Source: Bacteroidota bacterium (GTDB lineage: Bacteria > Bacteroidota > Bacteroidia > NS11-12g > UBA9320). Taken from it: a stretch of DNA of 6,541 bases. The notes below the pieces were generated by a model. It was not told the origin of the DNA and searched no databases. It was given only the letters and a program-made list of their open reading frames with translations. The stretch's first letter is position 1. Every line of letters starts with the position of its first letter. A program made the translations under genes and the position numbers. Of the stretch, positions 1-5,816 are shown piece by piece. Location of the stretch: NCBI GenBank assembly GCA_003484585.1, contig DNBZ01000322.1, positions 1 to 6,541 on the forward strand. The letters run 5' to 3'.

Positions 1-261
1 TATTGGTTTGACCTGGAGAATAATAAAGAGACTAAGCTCAAGCTAGTTCCTTTTTGTGCTATGGACATAACACCACTGCATTACAGAAGCGAAAGTCCTG
101 ATAAAGCTATTGAGACTCTGGGCCATCTAATGAAAAAGGTGAATGATGTCGGAGGTTTATTTGTGAGTCTTTGGCACAATGAAAGCTTTAGTGAAACAGA
201 AAGATGGCGTGGATGGAGAGTAGTATACGAGAGTTTGCTAGCTAAAGCATCGAAGTCTTAG
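1..261 (+). CDS. Polysaccharide deacetylase-like protein, C-terminal part (5' end outside window)
   Basis: The reading frame is open from the first base and ends at TAG (259-261), giving 86 residues that begin YWFDLENN. The first ATG inside it (position 61) is unlikely to be the real start, because the codons before it are open and read like protein (KLKLVPFCAMD). The ending, with 'GGLFVSLWHNESFSE' followed by 'RWRGWRVVYE', resembles the C-terminus of Bacteroidota polysaccharide deacetylase family proteins (NodB-type carbohydrate esterase fold), where an 'LWHN' segment closes the barrel near the active site. The catalytic Asp-His-His motifs would lie upstream and cannot be seen. Members of this family remove acetyl groups from surface polysaccharide or peptidoglycan sugars; that role here is inferred. 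The convergent neighbour is a glycosyltransferase, which fits a surface-glycan locus. The coding end is certain; the family name is a memory-based recognition from the tail only. Confidence 0.62.
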   Translation, partial: YWFDLENNKETKLKLVPFCAMDITPLHYRSESPDKAIETLGHLMKKVNDVGGLFVSLWHNESFSETERWRGWRVVYESLLAKASKS

Positions 262-1124
262 ATCGTTTTATAATTACGGTACTCACCTACTCGCCAGCCT
301 GTAAGCTTTTCTATTCCATAGAGTAGCTTAAGCTTTAAGCCAAAAGATTTTACCGTTGGGTCTTTATCAAATCTCCAATTCATTTTAGAAATACGGTTTT
401 GCATGACCTCTGGATGAGTTCCTTCAAAGTATTTTAAGGAATCGATTTCTGAGTAATCAAAATCTTTAGAAGCATCAAATTTTTGGTCTATGTACTCATC
501 ATCGTGCCATAGCTTATTTGCTTCACGTAGCTTAGCCATCTGATATTTTGGGTGACGTACCCATCCATAGTGATATACCTCTGCATCGATGGGTTTCACC
601 TGTAATTTTTTACCGTTCTTTCTAAAACCTTGAGCGTCTTTGTAACTACGTATTTCTTTGTTATTTTTAACTATACGTATTTCTTTTCTATACCAAGTAC
701 GGCTATCGCCCAAATAATCATAGCTGCCATAGAAGTGGGCATAGTCAAAGAGTAGACCCTCTACCCTACTATCCTCTTTGTACAGTTGCATCTGCTGCAA
801 TATATGAGAATGATATTTTTCGTGGATACACTCATCACCTTGTATATAGAAGCACCAATCTGCTTGGTCGCTTACAGCATCAAATGCCTTGTTAGTTTCA
901 TCTGCCAGGACTTTTCCTCCTTCTCTTAAGTTTTCGTCCCAAAGGGTATCTATAATTCTTATTTTGGCTCCTAGTGACGCTATTAGATCACGAGTTTTAT
1001 CATCGCTTTGTCCAACAGCTACCACCATTTCATCTACCAAAGGTAAAATAGATAGGATAGCTTCCTTTACAGGATAGTCCAGTTTTATGGCATTGCGTAT
1101 AAAGGTAAATCCTGAGACAAACAC
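258..1124 (-). CDS. Family 2 glycosyltransferase (GT-A fold), GTG start
   Basis: This complete 288-residue cytosolic protein is a probable nucleotide-sugar-dependent glycosyltransferase. The N-terminus 'VSGFTFIRNAIKLDYPVKEA' is the first beta strand of the Bacteroidota GT2 group; 'VDEMVVAVGQSDDKTRDLI' (about 30-48) is the second strand and nucleotide-binding segment. 'DWCFYIQGDE' (89-98) takes the place of the metal-binding DxD motif, with Asp97 and Glu98 as candidate ligands. 'YHYGWVRHPKYQ' (184-195) and a basic, aromatic C-terminus follow. There are no membrane segments, so it differs from GT2 enzymes carrying C-terminal helices. The start is GTG at 1122-1124: no ATG, GTG or TTG lies in frame upstream before a stop at 1179-1181, and the protein aligns from this residue with the expected family N-terminus. 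The acceptor and sugar are unknown; lipopolysaccharide core or exopolysaccharide are likely. Its stop (TAA, read from TTA at 258-260) overlaps the convergent deacetylase gene. Confidence 0.85.
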   Translation of the reverse strand: MFVSGFTFIRNAIKLDYPVKEAILSILPLVDEMVVAVGQSDDKTRDLIASLGAKIRIIDTLWDENLREGGKVLADETNKAFDAVSDQADWCFYIQGDECIHEKYHSHILQQMQLYKEDSRVEGLLFDYAHFYGSYDYLGDSRTWYRKEIRIVKNNKEIRSYKDAQGFRKNGKKLQVKPIDAEVYHYGWVRHPKYQMAKLREANKLWHDDEYIDQKFDASKDFDYSEIDSLKYFEGTHPEVMQNRISKMNWRFDKDPTVKSFGLKLKLLYGIEKLTGWRVGEYRNYKTI

Positions 1125-1129
1125 GAGTG

Positions 1130-1137
1130 CAAATTTA
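1130..1137 (-). promoter_or_regulatory. -7-like promoter box (TAAATTTG) upstream of the glycosyltransferase
   Basis: Read on the minus strand this is TAAATTTG, a full match to the Bacteroidota -7 consensus TAnnTTTG. Only 5 nt separate it from the GTG start. No convincing -33 TTTG/TTG lies 17-23 bp upstream; that interval falls inside the terminator hairpin. If used, the mRNA would be essentially leaderless. AT-rich DNA produces such matches by chance, so confidence is limited. Confidence 0.35.
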
Positions 1138-1144
1138 AAGCAAT

Positions 1145-1176
1145 AAAAAAAGAGGCATACATAGTATACCTCTTTT
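1145..1176 (-). terminator. Intrinsic terminator of the T9SS-cargo gene
   Basis: On the minus strand the arms AAAAGAGGTATAC (1164-1176) and GTATGCCTCTTTT (1148-1160) form a 13-bp stem with one G-U pair and a three-base loop (1161-1163). A run of seven T follows at once (complement of 1145-1151). It lies about 27 nt past the stop codon of the gene at 1203-3254, the expected place for Rho-independent termination. On the plus strand the trailing T tract is interrupted (TTTTCTTT) and the C/A mismatch weakens the stem, so the minus direction is preferred. Confidence 0.82.
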
Positions 1177-1180
1177 CTTT

Positions 1181-1198
1181 AAACTAAAATTTTAGTTT
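1181..1198. repeat. 18-bp perfect palindrome
   Basis: AAACTAAAATTTTAGTTT is its own reverse complement over all 18 bases, with no loop. It starts 4 bases past the stop codon of the T9SS-cargo gene and lies just before its terminator hairpin. It might be an operator-like dimer binding site or merely an AT-rich chance palindrome; a no-loop AT stem is a poor RNA hairpin. The function is unknown. Confidence 0.6.
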
Positions 1199-1202
1199 TC
1201 TA

Positions 1203-3254
1203 TTACTTAGAAAGAATAACTTTTTTAGTTGTAGAGCCTTCATTCGTTATTATGTTAAAGAAGTAAACTCCTTCAGCATAATCACTTAGGTTAAGGTTTA
1301 ATGAGTTGTTTCCTGCATTTACATTTTCATATATATATGTATTTACAACTTGTCCCATAGAGTTAGTCAATGTAACATTCACGGATGAGTTTCTTAGTAA
1401 ATCTAATGAAACTTTTGCTAAACCAGTAGTCGGGTTCGGTGATACGCCTGCATTTAAAGTACTAGATACATCATTTACTCCTAAGTTTATTTCTTGAGCA
1501 TAAGCAGATTGCAATACTTTTTTAGTAGCATTGTCTTGTACCCAAACCAGAACTTTTAGATTTTCGAAATCTTCTACATCGTGATTTGAATTTATGTTTA
1601 TCCAACTTGTGCTTGACCCATTTGATGCTAGTTTGTAATCTCCTTTAAAATCTACTTGGTATGATTTACTTGTTGGTGTACCTGAAGTAATGTTTATCAA
1701 ATCTCCATTAGCAGAAGTCATAAATCTCTTAAAGACATTTATAAATTCAGTTTCGCCATTTGATTTTATATTTTCTACATTTAAGGTTTCTATAACAGCT
1801 GCATAGATACTTACATTACTTAAGTCTTTTATAGCATCTACATTAACAGTAGTCACTACAGACTGTCCCCATTTATCAAAACTAGCAGATAGTTCTACTA
1901 AACAAAAACTAGATGTGGCCTCATCATGTAAAGCAACTGTAAAGCTATTTGCATTACCATCCCATTCGCCATCTATTTCCATACGTGGAATAGAATTAAC
2001 AGCATAGTAACCTCGTCTACCCACAGATTGTGAAGAAGCATAAGGGTCACCAGTACCTGGGAAGTTTTGTTGGTATTTGATATACGTACAGTTTTCTGAT
2101 CTGGCACCATCTATTATACTATGAAAATTTTCATTCCCAGGTGTACATGGCCCACAAGTAGAAGATGTAAATACTTCATAAAGTGGTATTCTAGCAGGAG
2201 CAGAAGAGAATACATCTACTGCAAAAGTTTGAAGGTTATCATTGTCAGGATTTTCATCTGCACTATTGTTAGGATTAGAAAATGAAACAGCGATATTGTA
2301 ATTTCCAGCTGCAGATGCATTCCAAGCAGTAGTATGTGTGAAGGTTTTTGCTGCTCCTGGAGCGATACTTGTAGTAAAGTTATCTGTAACAGCGGCTCCA
2401 CCATCTACAGTATAAGAGAGGTCAATAGAAGTAACAGTTTCACTTCCGTAGTTTCTTATAGTAGTTACTGTAGGTACCGAGCCTATAAGTGTCTCTTTTA
2501 CCATGTCTACACTTACTATACCTACGTCTTTAGCAGACTGTATACCAGGGAAGAATGAATATACCTTAAAATTAGCTGAAGAACCATCTAAATTTGGAAA
2601 TGCTGCACTAGGACCTTCTACTGTAATACCTTCTGTGCCGTCATCATTGTTTATACCAATGGTAGCAGTTTCTGTATATGCCGTAGTGTTAGTATATTGA
2701 TTTTCGTGTACTATCTCAAATCCACCTTGCTCGTGAAGAACAATTCCAAAAGTAATTAATTCAGAAATTTCTGCAGCTCTACCAGTATGATTTGCTTGAA
2801 ACCATTTGATTACGTGTGTTCTATTTGGAGCGGTACCTTGTGTAGTACTTACAGCTGCAAAAAGGAAAGTTTGATATTGCTCAAACTCTAAATCATCCCA
2901 GAATGCCATTATAGCATTAGCCGGAGCACTATCACTTGGCAAGGCAGTATTTCTATTATTAGAAGTGGTGGCAGCTACATCAAAAGTTATATATCCATTA
3001 TCACTTAATTTATATTGTGTAAAATTCGTTCCGAAAAAGTCAAAAGCAAATGGGATGGTCTGTGCTGCAGACATCACATCATTTATCTCACTGCTTGGAT
3101 CTGCTCTGTCAGCAGTCATAACTGTAGTATAACTATCAGCTAGTCCTTCATAATAATCTTGTGAAGTACCAGTGCCTGGTAGATAATAATACGATTGTCC
3201 AAAAGAGAAGCAATACAACGACAAGAAAGCCGCTAGGAAAGTAATTTTTTTCAT
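1203..3254 (-). CDS. Secreted Omp28/thioredoxin-like protein with T9SS type A sorting domain
   Basis: This complete 683-residue protein is exported across both membranes. Residues 1-19 are a Sec signal peptide (MKK, hydrophobic core, 'SFG' before Gln20). Residues about 60-235 form a beta-rich domain ('IPFAFDFFGTNFTQYKLSDNGYITF', then 'AFWDDLEF' and 'IGINNDDGTEG') common in flavobacterial surface proteins. Residues about 240-348 look like a CARDB-type Ig-like domain ('TIRNYGSETVTSIDLSYTVDG', 'NPDNDN'). Residues about 355-590 resemble the Omp28-related domain: 'EVFTSSTCGPCTPGN' carries a CxxC pair (Cys367, Cys370), and 'YYAVNSIPRMEIDG' looks like a thioredoxin cis-proline loop (Pro423). Residues about 604-683 are a T9SS type A sorting domain, with 'SPNPTTG', 'NSMGQVV', 'GVYFFNI' and the basic end 'KKVILSK'. 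The sorting domain is normally removed after outer-membrane passage. The substrate or partner is unknown. ATG at 3252-3254 is chosen because the signal peptide follows directly. A strong terminator lies downstream. Confidence 0.9.
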   Translation of the reverse strand: MKKITFLAAFLSLYCFSFGQSYYYLPGTGTSQDYYEGLADSYTTVMTADRADPSSEINDVMSAAQTIPFAFDFFGTNFTQYKLSDNGYITFDVAATTSNNRNTALPSDSAPANAIMAFWDDLEFEQYQTFLFAAVSTTQGTAPNRTHVIKWFQANHTGRAAEISELITFGIVLHEQGGFEIVHENQYTNTTAYTETATIGINNDDGTEGITVEGPSAAFPNLDGSSANFKVYSFFPGIQSAKDVGIVSVDMVKETLIGSVPTVTTIRNYGSETVTSIDLSYTVDGGAAVTDNFTTSIAPGAAKTFTHTTAWNASAAGNYNIAVSFSNPNNSADENPDNDNLQTFAVDVFSSAPARIPLYEVFTSSTCGPCTPGNENFHSIIDGARSENCTYIKYQQNFPGTGDPYASSQSVGRRGYYAVNSIPRMEIDGEWDGNANSFTVALHDEATSSFCLVELSASFDKWGQSVVTTVNVDAIKDLSNVSIYAAVIETLNVENIKSNGETEFINVFKRFMTSANGDLINITSGTPTSKSYQVDFKGDYKLASNGSSTSWININSNHDVEDFENLKVLVWVQDNATKKVLQSAYAQEINLGVNDVSSTLNAGVSPNPTTGLAKVSLDLLRNSSVNVTLTNSMGQVVNTYIYENVNAGNNSLNLNLSDYAEGVYFFNIITNEGSTTKKVILSK

Positions 3255-3394
3255 ATAATTTTAATGTTTCTATTAATTGAGGTGGCAAAGTAGTAAAACT
3301 AATTTGAATTGAAATAATTGCGTTGAGATTTCATACCTTTTGTTTGACAGCTTTACATGTAGAAGACGTTTGTATTTTGTATTTTTGATTAATT
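3255..3394. promoter_or_regulatory. Divergent intergenic promoter region
   Basis: This 140-bp gene-free, AT-rich stretch lies between two divergently transcribed genes, so promoters for both must be here. For the minus-strand T9SS gene, TACTTTGCC (complement of 3284-3292) resembles the -7 box but with one spacer base instead of two; it would give a leader of roughly 25-30 nt that is A-rich and lacks a Shine-Dalgarno, as usual in Bacteroidota. For the plus-strand gene, TTTGAC (3343-3348) could be a -33 box paired with the imperfect GACGTTTG (3365-3372) at 18 bp, or the box at 3380-3387 could be used. Confidence 0.5.
3380..3387 (+). promoter_or_regulatory. -7-like promoter box (TATTTTTG) upstream of the SRAP gene
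   Basis: TATTTTTG matches the Bacteroidota -7 consensus TAnnTTTG exactly and ends 7 nt before the ATG at 3395. No TTG lies at the normal -33 distance, so it is either a -33-weak promoter or a chance match. The neighbouring TTTGAC plus GACGTTTG pair (3343-3372) is an alternative that would give a leader of about 15-20 nt. Confidence 0.35.
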
Positions 3395-4162
3395 ATGTGC
3401 TACGATATTAAAACTTCATTAGAAAAGCAGTTACGCAGAGCACTCTTGGACGGTAGCAAGGCAGATGCACAAGAAATAGCTGAAAAACTCAAGATATTTA
3501 CTAAAGAGGATATCGAATTACATCACGCTTCTGGGTTTAAGCACCCACAAATGTTTATATACACACAAGAAACTCCCGATACACCTACAGTAGCTACATG
3601 GGGTCTAGTGCCAGAGTGGGTTGCAGACAAAGAGTCTATTTGGAACAAAACACTGAATGCACGTGGAGAAACTATTTTTGAGAAAGCATCTTTTAGAGAC
3701 TCTGCCACTAATAAGCGATGTCTCATATATTTAGAAGGGTTTTATGAGCATCACCACAAAAATGGAAAAACGTATCCTTACTTTATAAAGCATAAGGAGA
3801 AAGACTTATTCGCAGTAGCCGGGCTCTGGAGTGAGTGGCAAAATGAATTAGGTGAGTTGCTCAAGACATTCAGCATAGTGACGACCAAAGGAAATCTGCT
3901 AATGGCCGATATTCATAATAATCCTAAACTCCCAGAGCCTCGCATGCCGCTCATTTTAACAGCAGATATGGAATCTCAATGGCTCGATGGCAAGTTGGCA
4001 CAAAATGACATAGAAAAATTAATTAAACCCTTGGCAGGGGATAAACTAGTAGCTCACACAGTTGGACCCATTAAAGGAAAAAAAGCCAGTGGCAATTTGC
4101 CACAAGCTAGCCTAGAGGTGAACTATGCGGAACTACAAGTGTCACAACTTGGATTATTCTGA
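3395..4162 (+). CDS. yedK: SRAP family abasic-site DNA crosslinking protein (YedK/HMCES type)
   Basis: This complete 255-residue cytosolic protein belongs to the SOS response-associated peptidase family. Known members bind abasic sites in single-stranded DNA and form a thiazolidine crosslink through Cys2, which shields the lesion during replication. The sequence opens Met-Cys-Tyr, so Cys2 becomes the N-terminal nucleophile after Met removal; this fixes the start. Further conserved pieces are 'TWGLVPEW' (68-75), 'LNARGET' (87-93, Asn88 and Arg90), 'RCLIYLEGFYEH' (108-119, with Glu118 at the position of the catalytic Glu), 'AVAGLWSEW' (140-148) and 'ADIHNNP...PRMPLIL' (171-188, His174). Eight residues lie between His174 and the Arg-Met-Pro, more than in E. 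coli YedK as I recall it, and His119 replaces the usual Trp; both appear to be Bacteroidota traits rather than damage. All key residues are present, so it should be active. The symbol is borrowed from E. coli. Confidence 0.93.
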   Translation: MCYDIKTSLEKQLRRALLDGSKADAQEIAEKLKIFTKEDIELHHASGFKHPQMFIYTQETPDTPTVATWGLVPEWVADKESIWNKTLNARGETIFEKASFRDSATNKRCLIYLEGFYEHHHKNGKTYPYFIKHKEKDLFAVAGLWSEWQNELGELLKTFSIVTTKGNLLMADIHNNPKLPEPRMPLILTADMESQWLDGKLAQNDIEKLIKPLAGDKLVAHTVGPIKGKKASGNLPQASLEVNYAELQVSQLGLF

Positions 4163-4204
4163 TTCTTAACTCTTTCTTCCTACTATTAGATAGATGCAAA
4201 ATAT

Positions 4205-4212
4205 TACCTTCG
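4205..4212 (+). promoter_or_regulatory. Weak -7-like box (TACCTTCG) upstream of pepD
   Basis: TACCTTCG matches TAnnTTTG with one mismatch (T to C) and ends 4 nt before the pepD ATG. No TTG is visible at the -33 distance. The whole gap between the SRAP stop and pepD is only 54 bp and holds no terminator hairpin, so pepD may instead be read from the SRAP promoter as a two-gene operon. Confidence 0.25.
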
Positions 4213-4216
4213 CTCA

Positions 4217-5656
4217 ATGAACGTAAGAGACCTAGAACCTAAGATAGTTTGGAACCATTTTTCTGATTTAAACGCAGTGCCACGTCCTAGTAAAAAGGAA
4301 GAGCGTGTTATTAAGTTTATGCAAGATTTTGGTGCTAAGTTAGCACTAGATACCTACACAGATGCTATTGGCAATGTCATTATCAAAAAACCAGCGACTG
4401 CAGGTATGGAAGATAGACAGACTGTAATAATACAGAGTCACTTGGATATGGTACACCAAAAAAATTCGGATACTAACTTTGACTTTGATACTCAAGGAAT
4501 AGAAATGTATGTGGACGGCGACTGGGTAAGGGCTAATGGAACTACTCTAGGTGCAGATAATGGAATGGGTGTAGCTGCTATTATGGCTCTACTTAGTTCT
4601 GAGGATATAGCTCATCCTAATATAGAAGCACTTTTTACCATAGACGAAGAGACTGGTATGACAGGTGCTATGGAATTAGAAAAAGGACTTTTAAAAGGGA
4701 CTATACTTCTTAATCTTGATACGGAAGATGATGATGAGTTTAGCATAGGATGTGCCGGTGGCATAGACACCAATACTACATATAAGTATGCTCAAGCGTC
4801 GGTTATAGTTGGTTCTCAAACCTATAATATCATTGTAAATGGTTTAAATGGCGGTCATAGTGGTGTGCAGATAAACGAAGAATTAGGAAATGCTAACAAG
4901 ATAATGAACCGTCTAATGTACGGCTGTGAAGAGTATAGCCTACAGATAGTTAGTATAAACGGTGGTAGTTTGCGTAATGCAATACCACGTGAGAGTTTCG
5001 CTACTATAGCTGCTACTCCTGCATACTTAGAGGAACTAGAGCAAAGAGTAAAAGATATAAAAGAAGAATATAGCATACAAGATCCTAATCTAAGTATCCG
5101 AGTAGAGGCGACGTCACAAGCTGATCAAGCAATGAGCTTAGAAGATACTATAAAAGTAACTACTGCACTATACGCAGTGCATAACGGGGTATTCAGATAT
5201 AGCAGAGCCATAGAAGGTTTAGTAGAAACATCATCTTCGCTAGCCAGAGTGATAGTAAAAGAGGGCGAGTTTATAACTCAAAGTCTACAACGTAGCTCAT
5301 TAGAAAGTGGGAAATACGATGTTGCTTATACGGTAGCAGCACCCTTTTATCTAATGGGATGTGAAGTACAGCAGAAAGGTGATTACCCAGGGTGGTCTCC
5401 TAATCCTACCTCTCCTATTTTGGATATTTTAGTAGCAAAGTACAAAGAGTTATTTAATAATGAGGAGCCAAAGGTAATGGCTATACACGCCGGTTTAGAA
5501 TGTGGTCTACTAGGAAAACGCTATCCTGGTCTAGATATGATAAGCTTTGGTCCTACTATAAAAGGAGCACACAGCCCAGACGAGCGATGTGGAATAAAAT
5601 CTACTGCTAAGTTTTGGATGTTCTTGAAGGAGATATTGGCAAATGTGCCGAAGTAA
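4217..5656 (+). CDS. pepD: Aminoacyl-histidine dipeptidase PepD (M20C zinc peptidase)
   Basis: This complete 479-residue cytosolic di-zinc peptidase, near the usual length for PepD, hydrolyses Xaa-His and other dipeptides for amino-acid recycling. The opening 'LEPKIVWNHFSDLNAVPRPS' is diagnostic for PepD and supports the ATG at 4217. The metal and catalytic residues of the M20 family are all visible: 'SHLDMVH' (74-80, His75 ligand, Asp77 general helper), 'LGADNGMG' (111-118, Asp114 bridging ligand), 'TIDEETGMTGA' (141-151, Glu144 catalytic base, Glu145 ligand), 'NLDTED' (166-171, Asp168 ligand) and 'GAHSPDER' (450-457, His452 ligand). The lid/dimerisation domain lies between, with 'NGGHSGVQI' (211-219, His214 probably binding the substrate carboxylate), and 'HAGLECG' (424-430) precedes the last metal motif. 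The protein has no signal peptide. The gene lies 54 bp behind the SRAP gene on the same strand. Confidence 0.96.
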   Translation: MNVRDLEPKIVWNHFSDLNAVPRPSKKEERVIKFMQDFGAKLALDTYTDAIGNVIIKKPATAGMEDRQTVIIQSHLDMVHQKNSDTNFDFDTQGIEMYVDGDWVRANGTTLGADNGMGVAAIMALLSSEDIAHPNIEALFTIDEETGMTGAMELEKGLLKGTILLNLDTEDDDEFSIGCAGGIDTNTTYKYAQASVIVGSQTYNIIVNGLNGGHSGVQINEELGNANKIMNRLMYGCEEYSLQIVSINGGSLRNAIPRESFATIAATPAYLEELEQRVKDIKEEYSIQDPNLSIRVEATSQADQAMSLEDTIKVTTALYAVHNGVFRYSRAIEGLVETSSSLARVIVKEGEFITQSLQRSSLESGKYDVAYTVAAPFYLMGCEVQQKGDYPGWSPNPTSPILDILVAKYKELFNNEEPKVMAIHAGLECGLLGKRYPGLDMISFGPTIKGAHSPDERCGIKSTAKFWMFLKEILANVPK

Positions 5657-5664
5657 TTTAGTTG

Positions 5665-5811
5665 TTGGTTAATTTGTTAACTAAGAGACTAGTATTACTC
5701 TGGATATATCCCACTCAAGTTTATGTGAGGTAACGTATTCATTCCAATATATAAGTATGGTTTTACATCCTAAGGATTTCTTTTTTAAACTTGCACCAAC
5801 AAATTAACCAA
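5665..5811. repeat. Perfect 14-bp inverted repeat bounding 147 bp
   Basis: The left arm TTGGTTAATTTGTT (5665-5678) is the exact reverse complement of the right arm AACAAATTAACCAA (5798-5811). The right arm ends 5 bases before the yedI ATG and the left arm starts 8 bases after the pepD stop. It could be the terminal inverted repeats of a small non-coding element, or two RNA arms that pair in read-through mRNA. No target-site duplication is visible beside the arms (GTTG on the left, AATAT on the right), which speaks against a fresh insertion. Confidence 0.75.
5786..5793 (+). promoter_or_regulatory. -7-like box (TAAACTTG) upstream of yedI
   Basis: TAAACTTG matches TAnnTTTG at all but one position. 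Transcription would begin near 5797-5800, at the edge of the right inverted-repeat arm, leaving a leader of about 17-20 nt. No clear -33 TTG is present at 17-23 bp upstream, so support is weak. Confidence 0.3.
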
Positions 5812-5816
5812 AATAT

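Larger units (their letters stand above)
5657..5816. other. Intergenic spacer between pepD and yedI
   Basis: This 160-bp stretch has no open reading frame of note. Just after the pepD stop, TTAGTT (5658-5663) and AACTAA (5679-5684) could pair around the left arm of the long inverted repeat, but no T tract follows, so it is not a convincing terminator. ATCCTAAGGAT (5767-5777) is a short odd palindrome. TAAACTTG (5786-5793) is a one-mismatch -7 box. The rest shows nothing I recognise. Confidence 0.6.

Noticed and set aside
61..261. A separate 66-residue small gene starting at ATG 61
   Set aside because: The frame is open upstream to base 1 and reads as continuous protein, so the ATG is an internal Met of a larger gene.
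1329..1338. Alternating AT run as a possible repeat or structural element
   Set aside because: It is inside the coding sequence for the T9SS sorting domain ('TYIYEN') and is explained by AT-rich codon choice.
2334..2700. Overlapping plus-strand open frames of 65-74 codons inside the T9SS-cargo gene
   Set aside because: They run opposite to a gene with clear signal peptide, domains and sorting tail; composition (Ser, Tyr and Cys rich) is typical of antisense shadow frames.
3395..5656. SRAP plus PepD as part of a new defence or DNA-repair island
   Set aside because: Both are common housekeeping families with all catalytic residues intact and no nuclease, methylase, recombinase or toxin-like partner nearby; adjacency alone is no evidence of a system.
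5665..5811. Intact insertion sequence
   Set aside because: Only 147 bp, no transposase frame and no target-site duplication; at most a MITE-like remnant.
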